The notes under the pieces are model-generated. The model did no database searches and was not told the origin of the DNA. It saw only the letters and a program-made list of their open reading frames with translations. Made by a program: the position numbers and the translations under genes. From positions 2,090,001-2,154,000 of the forward strand of contig NZ_CP043506.1 in the NCBI RefSeq assembly GCF_008365315.1: 64,000 nucleotides of DNA, given 5' to 3'. Of the stretch, positions 1 through 12,843 are shown one piece after another (the stretch's first letter is position 1; each line of letters opens with the position of its first letter). The stretch is from Acetobacter vaccinii (GTDB taxonomy: Bacteria > Pseudomonadota > Alphaproteobacteria > Acetobacterales > Acetobacteraceae).

Positions 1-1766
1 CCACCCAGCCCCAGATCGGCATCGACGACCCCAACCAGGGTCAGGTGCGGAAAGTGCCAGCCTTTGGCGACCATCTGTGTCCCGATGATCAGGTCCACCT
101 CCTGCCGGCTGATGCTGTTTACTGCCTCGGCTGTTGCTGCTGCCCCCCCGGTCATGTCGCTGGACATGACAAGGACTCTGGCCTCGGGGAACAGGTCGTG
201 CGCTTCCTCGGTAATGCGCTCTATGCCCGGGCCTATGGCGGTCAGGGACTGCTCGGCCGAGCAGGCGGGGCAGGACTCGGGCAGTGGTTCAACATGGTCG
301 CAATGGTGGCAGGCCAGAATCCTGCGGGCACGGTGTTCCACCAGCCAGGCTGTGCAGCGTGGGCATTCCATGCGGTGGCCACAGGCGCGGCAGAGGGTGA
401 GCGGCGCATACCCCCGGCGGTTGAGGAACAGCATGGCCTGCTCCCCCCGTTCCAGTGTCTGGTTGATGGCGTCCACCATGAGCGTGGACAAAAAGCGCCC
501 GCGTGGGGGTGGGGCTTCGCGCATGTCCAGCACAGTGGTTTCAGGCATGCTGGCCCCACCGTGCCGGGTGGGGAGCATAAGGTGATGGTACCGGCCCGTA
601 TGTGCATTGGCCAATGTTTCAAGGCTTGGGGTGGCAGAGGCCAGCACAACCGGAAAACCCGCAAGACGCCCCCGTACAACCGCCATGTCCCGCGCGTTGT
701 AGGTAACGCCTTCTTCCTGCTTGAACACGCCTTCGTGCTCTTCATCCACAATAATCAGACCAAGTTTGTGGAAGGGCAGAAACAGGGCAGACCGTGCCCC
801 GGCAATCACAGGGGCCGAGCCATCGGCAGCACCGGCCCATGTCAGGCGGCGGGTTTTCTGCCCGGCTTCGGAGTGCCAGATGGCGGGGCGCACACCAAAG
901 CGCCGGGCAAACCGTTCGACCCACTGGGCGGACAGGGCAATTTCGGGCAGCAGCACAAGGGCCTGCCGTCCTTCGGTCAGGCAGGTCGCAATGGCCTCCT
1001 GATAGATTTCCGTCTTGCCTGAGCCTGTGACTCCTTCCAGCAGCGTGACGGAAAAACGGTTGTCACGCACGCTCTGGCGCAGGGCTTCGGCAGCGTGCTG
1101 TTGCGCGCCTTCCAGCACAGGGGGGCAATAGGCGGGGTCCGGGCGGCCAAAAGGGTTGGCCGGGCCAAGGCGGACAGCGTGGAGGGCTCCGGCATCGACC
1201 AGTCCCCGGACAACACCGGGGCTTGTGCCTGCCGCCTGTGCCAGTTCGGTGGTGGCTCGGGGCACACCATCGGCCAGCAAGGCTAGTATTTTCTGCCGGG
1301 CAGGGGTTGCGCGCAGGCCCGCAGGCAAGGGTGTGGTGGCCAGCCAGCCCATTGTCGGGGTGGGTTGGCCCTGCATATGCGGGCGCAATGTCATTGCCAG
1401 CACCATGCCGGGTGGGGACAGGGTATAGGCCGCGACCCAGTCGATAAAACGTCGGAGTTCGGCGGGCAGTGGAGCCACATCCAGCTTGCTCAGGACAGGC
1501 CGCAGGCGGTTTGCGGCAATCGGGCTCTGGGTGGACGGTGTGGCCAGGTCGGGGGGTAAGTGGGGTGTTGTGTCCCAGACCACCCCGGTTGCCTGCCGCT
1601 TGCCCAGAGGGACGGTAACAATATCGCCCGCATGCAGGACGAGGCCAGGGGGTAGTTTGTAATCAAACGGGCCGGGAAAAGGCATGGGCAGCAAGACGGC
1701 CACCCGCTCCGGCACTTCTGGCGTGGGCGGTGTGTCCAATACGCGGGAAGGGGAGGGTGTAGCCAT
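1..1766 (-). CDS. priA: Primosomal replication protein N' (PriA helicase), C-terminus cut by window edge
   Basis: This gene encodes the 3'-5' DNA helicase that reloads the replisome at stalled forks. About 588 residues are visible, starting from an ATG at 1766; the last part of the roughly 730-residue family length lies left of the window. The N-terminus has the PriA DNA-binding style (VAVLLPMPFPGPFDYKLPPG). A Walker A motif (GVTGSGKT) sits near residue 245, a DEEH box near residue 340, and zinc-binding Cys pairs (CRACGHRMECPRC) near residues 460-480. The visible end (KGWHFPHLTLVGVVDADLGL) matches the helicase core. It diverges from xerC with 77 bp between the two starts. Nothing in the visible part looks damaged. 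Confidence 0.95.
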   Translation of the reverse strand, partial: MATPSPSRVLDTPPTPEVPERVAVLLPMPFPGPFDYKLPPGLVLHAGDIVTVPLGKRQATGVVWDTTPHLPPDLATPSTQSPIAANRLRPVLSKLDVAPLPAELRRFIDWVAAYTLSPPGMVLAMTLRPHMQGQPTPTMGWLATTPLPAGLRATPARQKILALLADGVPRATTELAQAAGTSPGVVRGLVDAGALHAVRLGPANPFGRPDPAYCPPVLEGAQQHAAEALRQSVRDNRFSVTLLEGVTGSGKTEIYQEAIATCLTEGRQALVLLPEIALSAQWVERFARRFGVRPAIWHSEAGQKTRRLTWAGAADGSAPVIAGARSALFLPFHKLGLIIVDEEHEGVFKQEEGVTYNARDMAVVRGRLAGFPVVLASATPSLETLANAHTGRYHHLMLPTRHGGASMPETTVLDMREAPPPRGRFLSTLMVDAINQTLERGEQAMLFLNRRGYAPLTLCRACGHRMECPRCTAWLVEHRARRILACHHCDHVEPLPESCPACSAEQSLTAIGPGIERITEEAHDLFPEARVLVMSSDMTGGAAATAEAVNSISRQEVDLIIGTQMVAKGWHFPHLTLVGVVDADLGLG

Positions 1767-1843
1767 GTCTGCCTGTTTAGGCGCGTGGCATGATAAAGAA
1801 CAAGAGGAACGGCCAGCTAAAGGCGGGACAGGAGGAGGCGAGC

Positions 1844-3794
<1,951 letters not shown>

Positions 3795-3795
<1 letters not shown>

Positions 3796-4772
3796 TGTCC
3801 CGGCAGCAGGGGTGGGGGAGTTATCGGGTACCCGCCCGCTGGGGCTTGGTGGCAGTTCTGTCCTGTGTGGCGGCCTTGCCTCTGGTTGTGCCCGCACAGG
3901 CGCAGGAGAGCGGCTGCTACACTCAGGTCGCCCGGGTCGCCCTGCATGATGACAGCGGGTTTTTGAATATCCCCGCGTCCATCAATGGCCATATCACGCG
4001 GATGATTGTTGATACCGGATCAGAGGGCAGCCTGTTATCACCCGAAGCCGCAGCCCTGTTTGAGACACAGCGCGACAAGGCCGTGCGGACAGTAGTGCAA
4101 GGCACGGGTGGGGTGGGGCATATTGTGCCCAATGCCATTGTCACCTCCTTCCGGGTTGGCAAAGCCCAGCTTGGCCCGGTGTCCGTCCCGGTCTCGGCCT
4201 TGCCTGCGACGCCCCGGACAGAACCCGCAGTGGAGGGGCTGATCGGGGGCGATATGCTTTCGGGCTATGATGTGGAGTTTAATGTCGCGCAGGGCTGGCT
4301 GGCGTTGTGGCGGGCTGATGCCCCCGATTGTACTGGCCCTGTGGGTTGGCGGTATATCTACCGTGCTGTGCCTTTGATGGTGACAGACCACCACCGCGCC
4401 CTTGCCCGGCTGGAACTGGATGGCCACCCGCTCTGGGCGCTGGTTGATAGCGGAGCACGCTCACGCATTGTGTCGGAGACAGCCGCGATACGGGTGGGCG
4501 TGCCGGAAAGCACGTTGCAGACCGATCCCGGAGGGTTGACCCAGGGGGTGGATGGCCACAGCCAGCAGTATCACTGGCATCGTTTTCACCGTCTGCAAAT
4601 CGGCCAGGAGCGGGAGGAGGCCCCGGTGCTGACCGTCATGCCCCTGAAGGATACAGCCGACATGCTGCTGGGGGCAGACTGGTTTGCCACCCATAGGGTC
4701 TGGATATCCTACCGGACCCACACACTCTATGTCATGCCGTCACAGCGGGGCGGGGGGCAGGGCGGCCTATAA
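3795..4772 (+). CDS. Exported retropepsin-like aspartyl protease
   Basis: The protein is 325 aa with an N-terminal signal segment (LVAVLSCVAALPLVVPAQAQ), so it is likely periplasmic. It has two aspartyl-protease half-domains. The first carries IVDTGSEGSLLSP near residue 75, and the second carries ALVDSGARSRIVS near residue 215, giving a DTG/DSG pair within one chain. This matches bacterial families with duplicated gag-asp-like domains (Asp_protease_2). The start codon overlaps the pip stop (TAATG). No substrate can be assigned. The only oddity is the Ala in DSGA where many members have DTGA. Confidence 0.75.
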
Positions 4773-4800
4773 CACCGCCGCCCTGCGTTTGAATGGCGGT

Positions 4801-5313
4801 TCAGCCTTTCAGGTGTTTGTTGCACTCGCTGTAGTAACCGCCCCCGTTCTGGATCCATTTCATGTTGCCATTGGCGTTTTGCGCCTTGTTGGCCTTGTAC
4901 TGGTCCAGGCAGGTTTGCATGCGGGCTTTGCCGGGGCTCAGCTTGGAATATTGTGCTGCCACGGCGGAGGGGAAAACCGCCCCGGAGGTTGAAGCCGTTG
5001 CTGCGGCGGGTGCGGCCTTTTCAGCTTTTTCGGCCTTCTCGGTTTTTTCAGGCTTGTCGGTTTTGGCGGGCTCAGCCTGTGCACTGGCTTTGTCTGCCGG
5101 GGCGGCAGGGGCCGGGGTGCTCGCGGCGGCAGGGCTGTCACAGGTGGCAGCCTTGAACGCGCCATAGCTTTGTTTGCCCAGCGTGCCGTCAGCTTTGGCT
5201 GCGGTAAACTTCTGATGGCATTCCTTGGCGGTAAGGGCATGCGCGCCGGAGGGGAGGAGGGCTGCGCTGCCAATCAGCAGGGAAGCCAGCCCGAGACGTA
5301 CGGATATCTTCAT
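4801..5313 (-). CDS. Small secreted protein with Ala/Pro/Lys/Glu-rich linker (PsiF-like)
   Basis: The product is 170 aa from an ATG at 5313, with AAGG a few bases upstream. A signal peptide (LASLLIGSAALLPSGAHA) is followed by a short Cys-containing segment (ECHQKFTAAKADG ... AATC). A low-complexity linker rich in Ala, Pro, Lys and Glu (residues about 60-110) contains KPEKTEKAEKAEK. A second Cys-containing segment closes the protein (MQTCLDQYKANK ... SECNKHLKG). The paired Cys modules recall PsiF-type repeats, but I cannot place it firmly. It converges on the aspartyl protease with 28 bp between stops. Periplasmic location is inferred from the signal peptide; function is unknown. Confidence 0.7.
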   Translation of the reverse strand: MKISVRLGLASLLIGSAALLPSGAHALTAKECHQKFTAAKADGTLGKQSYGAFKAATCDSPAAASTPAPAAPADKASAQAEPAKTDKPEKTEKAEKAEKAAPAAATASTSGAVFPSAVAAQYSKLSPGKARMQTCLDQYKANKAQNANGNMKWIQNGGGYYSECNKHLKG

Positions 5314-5760
5314 GACAGTGCCTTGGAAGAAGGATGGGTCCAATCAGGCCATCGGGCAGGGGGGCTCCCTGTTTCGGCCATGGTGTGGACTATGGCAAAG
5401 AGAACGGACAATCCAAAGCGTTAAAATTGTTGCTAAAATAAGGCTGGCGAGGTTGGCCTTGGCGTCATGCTGTCGGGCCTGTGGGTGCCGGATTGGAAAA
5501 AATAAAACCGATGTGGCAAGGAAGCCGCACCCGCAGCCTGCAACAGCCCATGCTGCACGAAAAACCAGCCTGCACCCCAGTGATCTGGAGGGCCCGGCAA
5601 TGTGCCATCAAGGGGATGGAAGCGGGGGATGGGACAGGGCCTGAAAAGTGGCAGTTATGAAGGCTTGCCGCTTTGTTTCGGTTAAGATACAAACAAAGTG
5701 ATAACACTCATCAAGAGTGGAGTATTTGTGCCTGCGTTACGGCAAGGAGATATGCTGATT
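5314..5760. other. Intergenic region upstream of amtB
   Basis: This stretch holds the 5' regions of the secreted-protein gene (leftward) and of amtB (rightward). I see an AAGGAG ribosome-binding site at 5744-5749. I searched by eye for a sigma-54 type -24/-12 site, because amtB genes are often NtrC-controlled, and found none convincing. No gene is apparent. Confidence 0.4.
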
Positions 5761-7164
5761 ATGTTTTTGTCATCACCTGGGGCGTTATCCCCCCTCAAGC
5801 GCGTGGGCACGCCAAAAGCGGGTTTCCTGCTTGGCGGGATTGCTGCCGTTTCGTTGCTGAACGGCGGCGCGGCTATGGCCGCTGATGCAGCACCCGCCAT
5901 CGACAGCGGCGATACGGCGTGGATGCTGATTAGCATCGCCCTGGTGCTGATGATGACAATTCCCGGCCTCGGACTGTTTTATGCCGGTATGGTGCGCAGG
6001 AAGAATGTTCTTGCAACCCTCATGCAGTCCTTTGCGCTGTGCTGTATCCTGTCTGTCGTCTGGATGGTCGCAGGGTATTCCCTTGCTTTCACCACCGGTT
6101 CCGCCTGGATTGGTGACTTCTCGCGCGTGCTGCTCAACGGTATTGGGGCGCATATTCACAACGGGGCAGATGTGCCGTTCGTTCTGGGTGCCGACTCCCC
6201 CAACGCCAGCACGATGACAATCCCTGAGAGCATTTTCATGCTCTTCCAGATGACCTTTGCCATCATCACCCCGGCCCTGATCGCAGGTGCTTATGCCGAG
6301 CGTATGAAGTTCAGCGCCATGTGCGTGTTCTCCATCCTGTGGTCCTTGCTGGTGTACGCACCGGTTGCCCACTGGGTATGGAGCCCCATGGGCTGGCTGG
6401 CTGGCCTTGGCACTGCTGACTTTGCCGGTGGTACGGTTGTGCACATCAACGCCGGTGTGGCGGGTCTGGTCTGCGCACTGGTGCTCGGCCGTCGCCGTGG
6501 CTATGGGCATGAAGACCTTTCTCCCTTCAACCTGACCTATGCTGTTATCGGCGCGTCCCTGCTGTGGGTGGGCTGGTTTGGCTTTAACGCCGGGTCCTCG
6601 CTTGGGGCTGGCGGGCGTGCTGGCATGGCCATGGTCACGACACAGGTTGCAGCCGCTGGTGCTGGTATCTCCTGGATGCTGATGGAGTGGATGCGCGCAG
6701 GCAAGCCTACGGTGCTGGGCATTATTTCCGGTGCTGTTGGCGGGCTGGTTGCCATTACGCCCGCGGCAGGCTTTGTGCTGCCGGGTAGCGCGCTGCTGAT
6801 CGGGCTGATTACGGGTGTCGTGTGCTACTGGAGCGCAACTTCCCTCAAGCACCTGCTGGGCTATGACGACAGCCTGGATGCCTTTGGTGTGCACGGTGTG
6901 GGCGGTATTGTCGGCGCGCTGCTGACAGGTGTGCTGGCTTATGGTCCGCTGTCTGCCACCGACAGCAACCCGACCGGTATTGTTGGCTCCATGCACCAAC
7001 TCATGATCCAGGCGGAAGCCGTGGGTGTGACCATTGTGTGGTGTGCGGTTGTCAGCTTCATCCTGCTCAAGATTGTGGACGGGGTTATCGGCCTGCGTGT
7101 TACGCCTGACCAGGAGCTGGAAGGGCTGGATACCTCCCTGCATGGGGAACAGATCAACCTCTAA
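5761..7164 (+). CDS. amtB: Ammonium transporter (Amt/AmtB)
   Basis: This inner-membrane ammonium channel is about 467 aa with eleven predicted membrane segments after a cleavable leader (LGGIAAVSLLNGGAAMAA). The family signature GLGLFYAGMVRRKN follows the first helix of the mature protein. The two pore histidines lie in PVAHWVWSPMGW and DAFGVHGVGG. Start choice is uncertain: ATG 5752 is only 2 nt from AAGGAG, ATG 5761 is 11 nt from it, and a GTG at 5698 is also in frame. The PII gene lies convergent downstream instead of upstream in the same operon, which is less usual. Two strong hairpins follow the stop. Confidence 0.95.
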   Translation: MFLSSPGALSPLKRVGTPKAGFLLGGIAAVSLLNGGAAMAADAAPAIDSGDTAWMLISIALVLMMTIPGLGLFYAGMVRRKNVLATLMQSFALCCILSVVWMVAGYSLAFTTGSAWIGDFSRVLLNGIGAHIHNGADVPFVLGADSPNASTMTIPESIFMLFQMTFAIITPALIAGAYAERMKFSAMCVFSILWSLLVYAPVAHWVWSPMGWLAGLGTADFAGGTVVHINAGVAGLVCALVLGRRRGYGHEDLSPFNLTYAVIGASLLWVGWFGFNAGSSLGAGGRAGMAMVTTQVAAAGAGISWMLMEWMRAGKPTVLGIISGAVGGLVAITPAAGFVLPGSALLIGLITGVVCYWSATSLKHLLGYDDSLDAFGVHGVGGIVGALLTGVLAYGPLSATDSNPTGIVGSMHQLMIQAEAVGVTIVWCAVVSFILLKIVDGVIGLRVTPDQELEGLDTSLHGEQINL

Positions 7165-7173
7165 AAGCCTTGG

Positions 7174-7201
7174 CCTTCCAGCGGTATCTGCCGCTGGAAG
7201 G
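7174..7201 (+). terminator. Perfect 11-bp stem-loop after amtB
   Basis: CCTTCCAGCGG (7174-7184) pairs perfectly with CCGCTGGAAGG (7191-7201) around a 6-nt loop, 9 bases after the amtB stop. No T-run follows, so it probably acts as a 3'-end stabiliser or as the first of two tandem terminators. Confidence 0.6.
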
Positions 7202-7212
7202 CGACTTCAAGC

Positions 7213-7252
7213 AAAGCGCCTCTGCCATTGTGTTGGCAGAGGCGCTTTTTTT
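7213..7252 (+). terminator. Rho-independent terminator of amtB
   Basis: AAAGCGCCTCTGCCA (7213-7227) and TGGCAGAGGCGCTTT (7234-7248) form a perfect 15-bp stem with a 6-nt loop, followed by a T-tract to 7252. This is a textbook intrinsic terminator and the second hairpin after amtB. Confidence 0.9.
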
Positions 7253-7625
7253 GTTGGTGCAGCGTGTGCGAGGGGCTGTCTCATACCCAACAGGGAAGGA
7301 CGCTGCCCATTGGCTCTGTAATGACCATCTCTGTGAGATGCGGAGACTGAGAGCTACCCGCGTAGAAACAGTCTTATAGCTGCGGCCTCACAAGCGAACG
7401 GGCATGGGTGTGCGCAAGCCGATGCTGCGGTGCACAAGGCCAGCGGCTTACGGCCAATCTGGAAATAGTTTGGGAAGTCACGCACCAATGAGTATTGAGG
7501 CAGCTATCTGTGCCTGACCCTGACTACTCTGGCGCTATGGGGAGTATCCTGCCGGTGGTGTTACCCACAGGCCGCCGCGTTTTGCCATGACAAGACAGGC
7601 AGAAACGCGGCGAAGTGTAGTGGTG
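7253..7625. other. Gene-free spacer between convergent amtB and PII gene
   Basis: About 370 bases lie between the amtB terminator and the stop of the PII gene. I see no supported gene, no T-tailed hairpin for the PII gene and no repeat. It could hold an untranslated RNA, but nothing visible argues for one. Confidence 0.35.
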
Positions 7626-7964
7626 TTAGAGGGCAGATTCGTCTGTTTCGCGTGTCCGGATACGGATGACGCGTTCAAGATCACTGACAAAAATCTTGCC
7701 ATCGCCAATCTTGCCCGTGTGTGCGGAATCGAGGATCGCCTCAATTACCTGGTCCACAAGGTCATCGGTTGTGGCAATTTCAACCTTGATCTTGGGCAGG
7801 AAACTGATGCGATATTCCGCACCACGATAGATTTCGTTCTGGCCCTTCTGGCGCCCGAACCCTTTGACTTCAGAAACGGTAAGCCCCTGTACACCCAAAG
7901 GTGCCAGTGCTTCCCGGACATCACCAAGCTTAAAGGGTTTGATAATGGCGGTAATCAGCTTCAT
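7626..7964 (-). CDS. glnK: Nitrogen regulatory protein P-II (GlnK/GlnB)
   Basis: The trimeric PII signal protein is 112 aa, the usual length. It starts MKLITAIIKPFKL from the ATG at 7964, with AGGGAG about 10 bases upstream. The T-loop carries the uridylylation Tyr (YRGAEYRISF, about residue 51). The C-terminal signature TGKIGDGKIFV binds ATP and 2-oxoglutarate. PII proteins gate AmtB and adjust NtrB and adenylyltransferase activity. The gene points toward amtB, tail to tail, and is transcribed away from the ubiH-type gene, so it has its own promoter in 7965-8172. GlnK versus GlnB cannot be settled by sequence; amtB proximity favours GlnK. Confidence 0.92.
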   Translation of the reverse strand: MKLITAIIKPFKLGDVREALAPLGVQGLTVSEVKGFGRQKGQNEIYRGAEYRISFLPKIKVEIATTDDLVDQVIEAILDSAHTGKIGDGKIFVSDLERVIRIRTRETDESAL

Positions 7965-8172
7965 CCAGCGTGTACTCCCTGCCGTCGGCATATCTGTGAC
8001 GTTTTGATAGTGACACATTTATTCGACCCACGATAGGGTTTTATGAGCCTTGCAATAGCAGCATGACTGGTTTTTCAAGACAGGGAAGAGCATATAGAAA
8101 GCCTGCTGATGGCACTGTTCCGGAGCTTTCTGGCAGGACCATGACACAGGCAGAGTTAAGGAAGCGCTACCC

Positions 8173-9426
8173 ATGCACCAGACAGCCACATCACCCCAGG
8201 TGGACCCAACTGTGACGGCCGCAGCCCCGTTGGCGGATGTGGATGTCTGCATTGTAGGTGCTGGGCCAGTAGGGGCCACATTGGCCTGCCGCCTTGGGCG
8301 GGCGGGCCTGCGTGTTGCGGTTATTGACCGGGTTGGTCTGTCACCCATGGAACACCCCGATGTTGACGGGCGTGCCTATGCGCTGGCGGCTGGCCCCAAG
8401 CTCTTTTTGGAAGAAGCCGGGGTATGGGACCACCTGCCCCTGCCGTCCTGCCCGATTGAGGATATTCTGGTCACAGATGGCCGACCGGGTGAGCCTGCGT
8501 CTTCCCTGTTTTTGGAATTCACGCGTGAAGATGCCAACCAGCCTTTCGGGTGGATGGTGGAGGCCCGGTCGTTGCGTGTGGCGCTGAATGCCACGCTGGC
8601 AGCCACGCCGGAAGTGTGTGTGCTGGCCCCGGCCGAGGCAACAGTGACCCGGCAGGATGACGGTGCGCAGATCCGTTTGACGGATGGGCGCAGCTTCCAC
8701 GCCCGTCTGGTTGTGGCAGCGGATGGCCGTCGTAGCCGCCTACGGGCAGAAGCCGGTATCCCGCTGACCAAACTGCCGTATGGACAGACAGCCATTGTCA
8801 GCGCCATTGCGCATGAGTTCCCGCATGACAACAGCGCCATCGAGCATTTTCTGCCCGCTGGCCCGTTTGCCCAGTTGCCGCTGCCCGGCACGCAGGAACA
8901 TCCTTACATGTCCGCCATTGTCTGGAGCGACAAGGACGGCACAGCCGAGCGTTTTGCTGCCCTGCCAGATGATATGTTTGCCCGGCAGGTGGAAAAGCGC
9001 ATGGGCACGGGGCGGCTCGGCCGTGTACAGCCTGTAGGACGGCGGTGGACGTATCCGCTCTCGGCCCAGTATGCCCAGCGCTATGTTGCGACCAGAATGG
9101 TGCTGGTGGGTGACGCCGCCCATGGTATCCACCCCATTGCGGGGCAGGGGCTCAATCTGGGCTACCGGGACATTATTCAGCTGAGCAGCCTGCTGATAGA
9201 CGCCCACGCCAAGGGGCAGGATGTTGGCGCCCCGGCGCTGCTGGCGCGCTATCAGGCCCAGTGTCGTCCGGCCAATATGCTTATGCTGGCGGCGACAGAT
9301 GCGCTTGATCGCCTTTTTAGTAACAATAACCCGATCTTGCGCCTGGCGCGCGACATCGGCATTGCCAGCGTGCACCGGATGCCAGCCTTGCGGCGGGCCT
9401 TTGTCCGGCACGCCATGGGGCTGTAA
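8173..9426 (+). CDS. UbiH/UbiF-family FAD-dependent hydroxylase
   Basis: This 417-aa flavoprotein monooxygenase belongs to the group that hydroxylates the ubiquinone ring. A Rossmann GxGxxG (IVGAGPVGATLA) lies near residue 28, the internal motif VVAADGRRSRLR near 185, and the FAD-ribityl motif VGDAAHGIHPIAGQGLN near 310. All are typical of UbiH, UbiF, UbiI and UbiL. Ubiquinone is central to acetic acid bacterial respiration, so a role in its synthesis is likely, but the ring position cannot be read from sequence. The stop shares one base with the cysE start (TAATG). A related monooxygenase with another aromatic substrate is the main alternative. Confidence 0.85.
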   Translation: MHQTATSPQVDPTVTAAAPLADVDVCIVGAGPVGATLACRLGRAGLRVAVIDRVGLSPMEHPDVDGRAYALAAGPKLFLEEAGVWDHLPLPSCPIEDILVTDGRPGEPASSLFLEFTREDANQPFGWMVEARSLRVALNATLAATPEVCVLAPAEATVTRQDDGAQIRLTDGRSFHARLVVAADGRRSRLRAEAGIPLTKLPYGQTAIVSAIAHEFPHDNSAIEHFLPAGPFAQLPLPGTQEHPYMSAIVWSDKDGTAERFAALPDDMFARQVEKRMGTGRLGRVQPVGRRWTYPLSAQYAQRYVATRMVLVGDAAHGIHPIAGQGLNLGYRDIIQLSSLLIDAHAKGQDVGAPALLARYQAQCRPANMLMLAATDALDRLFSNNNPILRLARDIGIASVHRMPALRRAFVRHAMGL

Positions 9427-10295
9427 TGGGGGACCGTATGCAGGATGAACTTCAGCACTCCGTGATTTCCAGCCAGTTTGATGCCAGCAGCAGCCTGTGC
9501 GCGCCGCAGCTTGCCGTGCTGTGGCAGCAGATGACACAGCAGGCCTGCACATGCAGCGACCAACTGGTCAAAGGGCTGCTGACAACAGGCGTGCGTGCCC
9601 ATGCTGATTTTGCCTCCGCCCTGGCAGCCCTGTTGGGGCGCAAGCTGGGTGACCGCTCGGTGGCGGTCGATGCGCTGACAGAACTGGTGCAGGAAGGGTT
9701 TGATGCAGACCCCGACATTGTTTGCGCGGCCGCAGCCGATCTGCTTGCCATTCGGGAGCGTGATGCGGCCTGCCCGGACTTTGTCACGCCGTTTCTGTTC
9801 TTCAAAGGCTACCATGCCGTGCAGGCGCACCGTGTAGCCCACTGGTTGTGGCAGCAGGGCCGCAGGCATTTGTCTTTGCACCTGCAAAGCCGTGCGTCGG
9901 AACTGTTCGGGGTGGATATTCACCCTGCCGCACGGTTTGGTCGCCGGATTCTGTTCGACCATGGGACAGGGATTGTGGTGGGGGAAACCTGCGTGATCGA
10001 GGACGATGTGTCCTTGCTGCAAAATGTCACGCTGGGCGGTACAGGCAAACATAGCGGTGACAGGCACCCCAAGGTGCGCCGCGGCGTGCTGATTGGGGCT
10101 GGCGCGAAAGTGCTGGGTAATATCGAGGTAGGGGAAGGTGCCAAGGTTGGGGCAGGGTCCATTGTGCTGGAAACTGTGCCGCCCTTTACCACCGTCGTGG
10201 GCAACCCGGCCCGCAAGGTTGGCACCCGCCATGTCGGCAGTATGCCCGCCCTAAACATGGACCAGACCCTGCCGCCGATAGACTATATTATTTGA
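9426..10295 (+). CDS. cysE: Serine O-acetyltransferase
   Basis: The 289-aa product makes O-acetylserine, the cysteine precursor, from serine and acetyl-CoA. An N-terminal helical domain (residues 1-150) carries the family features (FKGYHAVQAHRVAHWLW). The left-handed beta-helix of hexapeptide repeats then bears the catalytic segment (DIHPAARFGRRILFDHG) and ends with FTTVVGNPARKVG. The start overlaps the preceding stop as TAATG; an ATG four codons later (9438) is an alternative. After the stop, a CTCTGTG/CACAG pairing (about 10308-10343) could form a weak hairpin but has no T-run. Confidence 0.92.
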   Translation: MGDRMQDELQHSVISSQFDASSSLCAPQLAVLWQQMTQQACTCSDQLVKGLLTTGVRAHADFASALAALLGRKLGDRSVAVDALTELVQEGFDADPDIVCAAAADLLAIRERDAACPDFVTPFLFFKGYHAVQAHRVAHWLWQQGRRHLSLHLQSRASELFGVDIHPAARFGRRILFDHGTGIVVGETCVIEDDVSLLQNVTLGGTGKHSGDRHPKVRRGVLIGAGAKVLGNIEVGEGAKVGAGSIVLETVPPFTTVVGNPARKVGTRHVGSMPALNMDQTLPPIDYII

Positions 10296-10662
10296 GAACT
10301 GTTCCTCTGTGGCACTGCTTGCACGCAAGTCGTTGTCACAGGGGATAATGCGGTCTTTCCCGCAGCAACCAACGTAAGCTTATGTCATCAGTCTTCTGAT
10401 TGAGGACTTGTTGAGCGCTTCAGGCACCGGCTGGTAACGTGAACCCGCTTGCAAAGCATTTGCAAAACTTAAGAAGTTTTTGGTGAAGCTTTTTCCAAAA
10501 AGCTTCAAGCAATGCAGCCTTTAAAAGAAGGCAAAACCTCAAAACACTCTTTTTGTCAGAGGCGGCTTTTGAGCACGTCTTTTATGCACGGAGACTGGCA
10601 GCGTTAAGGCGCCAAAACGCCCAGCCCTGACATGCAGGAATATGGTCTCAGAGGGCAGAAAC
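10296..10662. other. Gene-free spacer between cysE and groEL terminator
   Basis: No supported gene is visible. The stretch contains one near-perfect palindrome (listed separately) and is more AT-rich than its surroundings around 10440-10560. Confidence 0.35.
10485..10506. repeat. 22-bp perfect palindrome
   Basis: GAAGCTTTTT at 10485-10494 is mirrored by AAAAAGCTTC at 10497-10506 around CC, a perfect inverted repeat in an otherwise empty spacer. It could fold as a hairpin in either strand's transcript or be a copy of a dispersed intergenic element. Only one copy is seen in this window. Confidence 0.45.
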
Positions 10663-10696
10663 GAAAAACGGCCACGGACGATAGTCCGTAGCCGTT
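10663..10696 (-). terminator. Intrinsic terminator of groESL
   Basis: On the minus strand, ACGGCTACGGAC pairs with GTCCGTGGCCGT (one G-T wobble) around a 4-nt TATC loop at 10668-10695, followed by a T-run. It lies about 60 bases past the groEL stop and fits as the operon terminator. Confidence 0.85.
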
Positions 10697-10756
10697 CCCG
10701 CAAGGGGGAGGGGCGGCAAGCCACCCCTCATCGTGCCTGTTGGGCAGAACTTCTGA

Positions 10757-12448
<1,692 letters not shown>

Positions 12449-12456
12449 TCAGCGAT

Positions 12457-12750
12457 TCAGGCAGAGATAATGCCCAGAATGTCGCTTTCCTTCATGATCA
12501 GCAGTTCCTCACCGTCGATCTTCACTTCCGTGCCGGACCACTTGCCGAAAAGGATGCGGTCGCCGGCCTTGACGTCAAGCGCCACAACCTGCCCCTGTTC
12601 GTTACGGGCACCCGGGCCTACGGCCACGACTTCGCCTTCCATCGGCTTTTCTTTTGCCGTGTCGGGGATGATGATGCCACCGGCGGTCTTCTGTTCGCTC
12701 TCAAGGCGGCGAACAACTACCCGGTCGTGTAAGGGACGAAATTTCGTCAT
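12457..12750 (-). CDS. groS: Co-chaperonin GroES (Hsp10)
   Basis: The 97-aa co-chaperonin caps the GroEL ring. It starts [17 protein letters not shown] from the ATG at 12750; a TTG five codons upstream is unlikely. The mobile loop that contacts GroEL ([19 protein letters not shown]) lies at residues 17-35, and the end has [13 protein letters not shown]. It is first in the groES-groEL operon, downstream of a CIRCE operator and a sigma-70-like promoter, so HrcA repression is expected. Confidence 0.97.
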   Translation of the reverse strand: MTKFRPLHDRVVVRRLESEQKTAGGIIIPDTAKEKPMEGEVVAVGPGARNEQGQVVALDVKAGDRILFGKWSGTEVKIDGEELLIMKESDILGIISA

Positions 12751-12843
12751 TATGGATTGCTCCACATTGCTGTGCTGCGGCGGCGCCCTCGTTAAAAAAG
12801 CAACGCCACCTGTGTGAACCGCGCGTACATACGCCGCGACGCG

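Noticed and set aside
45..1022. 325-codon open frame on the plus strand inside priA
   Set aside because: The minus-strand frame carries all PriA motifs (Walker A, DEEH, zinc Cys). The plus frame has only Gly/Cys/His-rich noise.
5640..5760. Possible sigma-54 promoter before amtB
   Set aside because: TGGCAG at 5648 lacks a TTGC-type element at the required 10-base GG-GC spacing, so the site does not fit.
5785..7143. 452-codon open frame antisense to amtB
   Set aside because: It is His/Gln/Asn-rich low-complexity translation of the complementary strand of a membrane-protein gene, which is typical of a shadow frame.
10485..10506. Terminator for cysE
   Set aside because: The palindrome lies about 190 bases past the cysE stop and is not followed by a T-run, so it is listed only as a palindrome.
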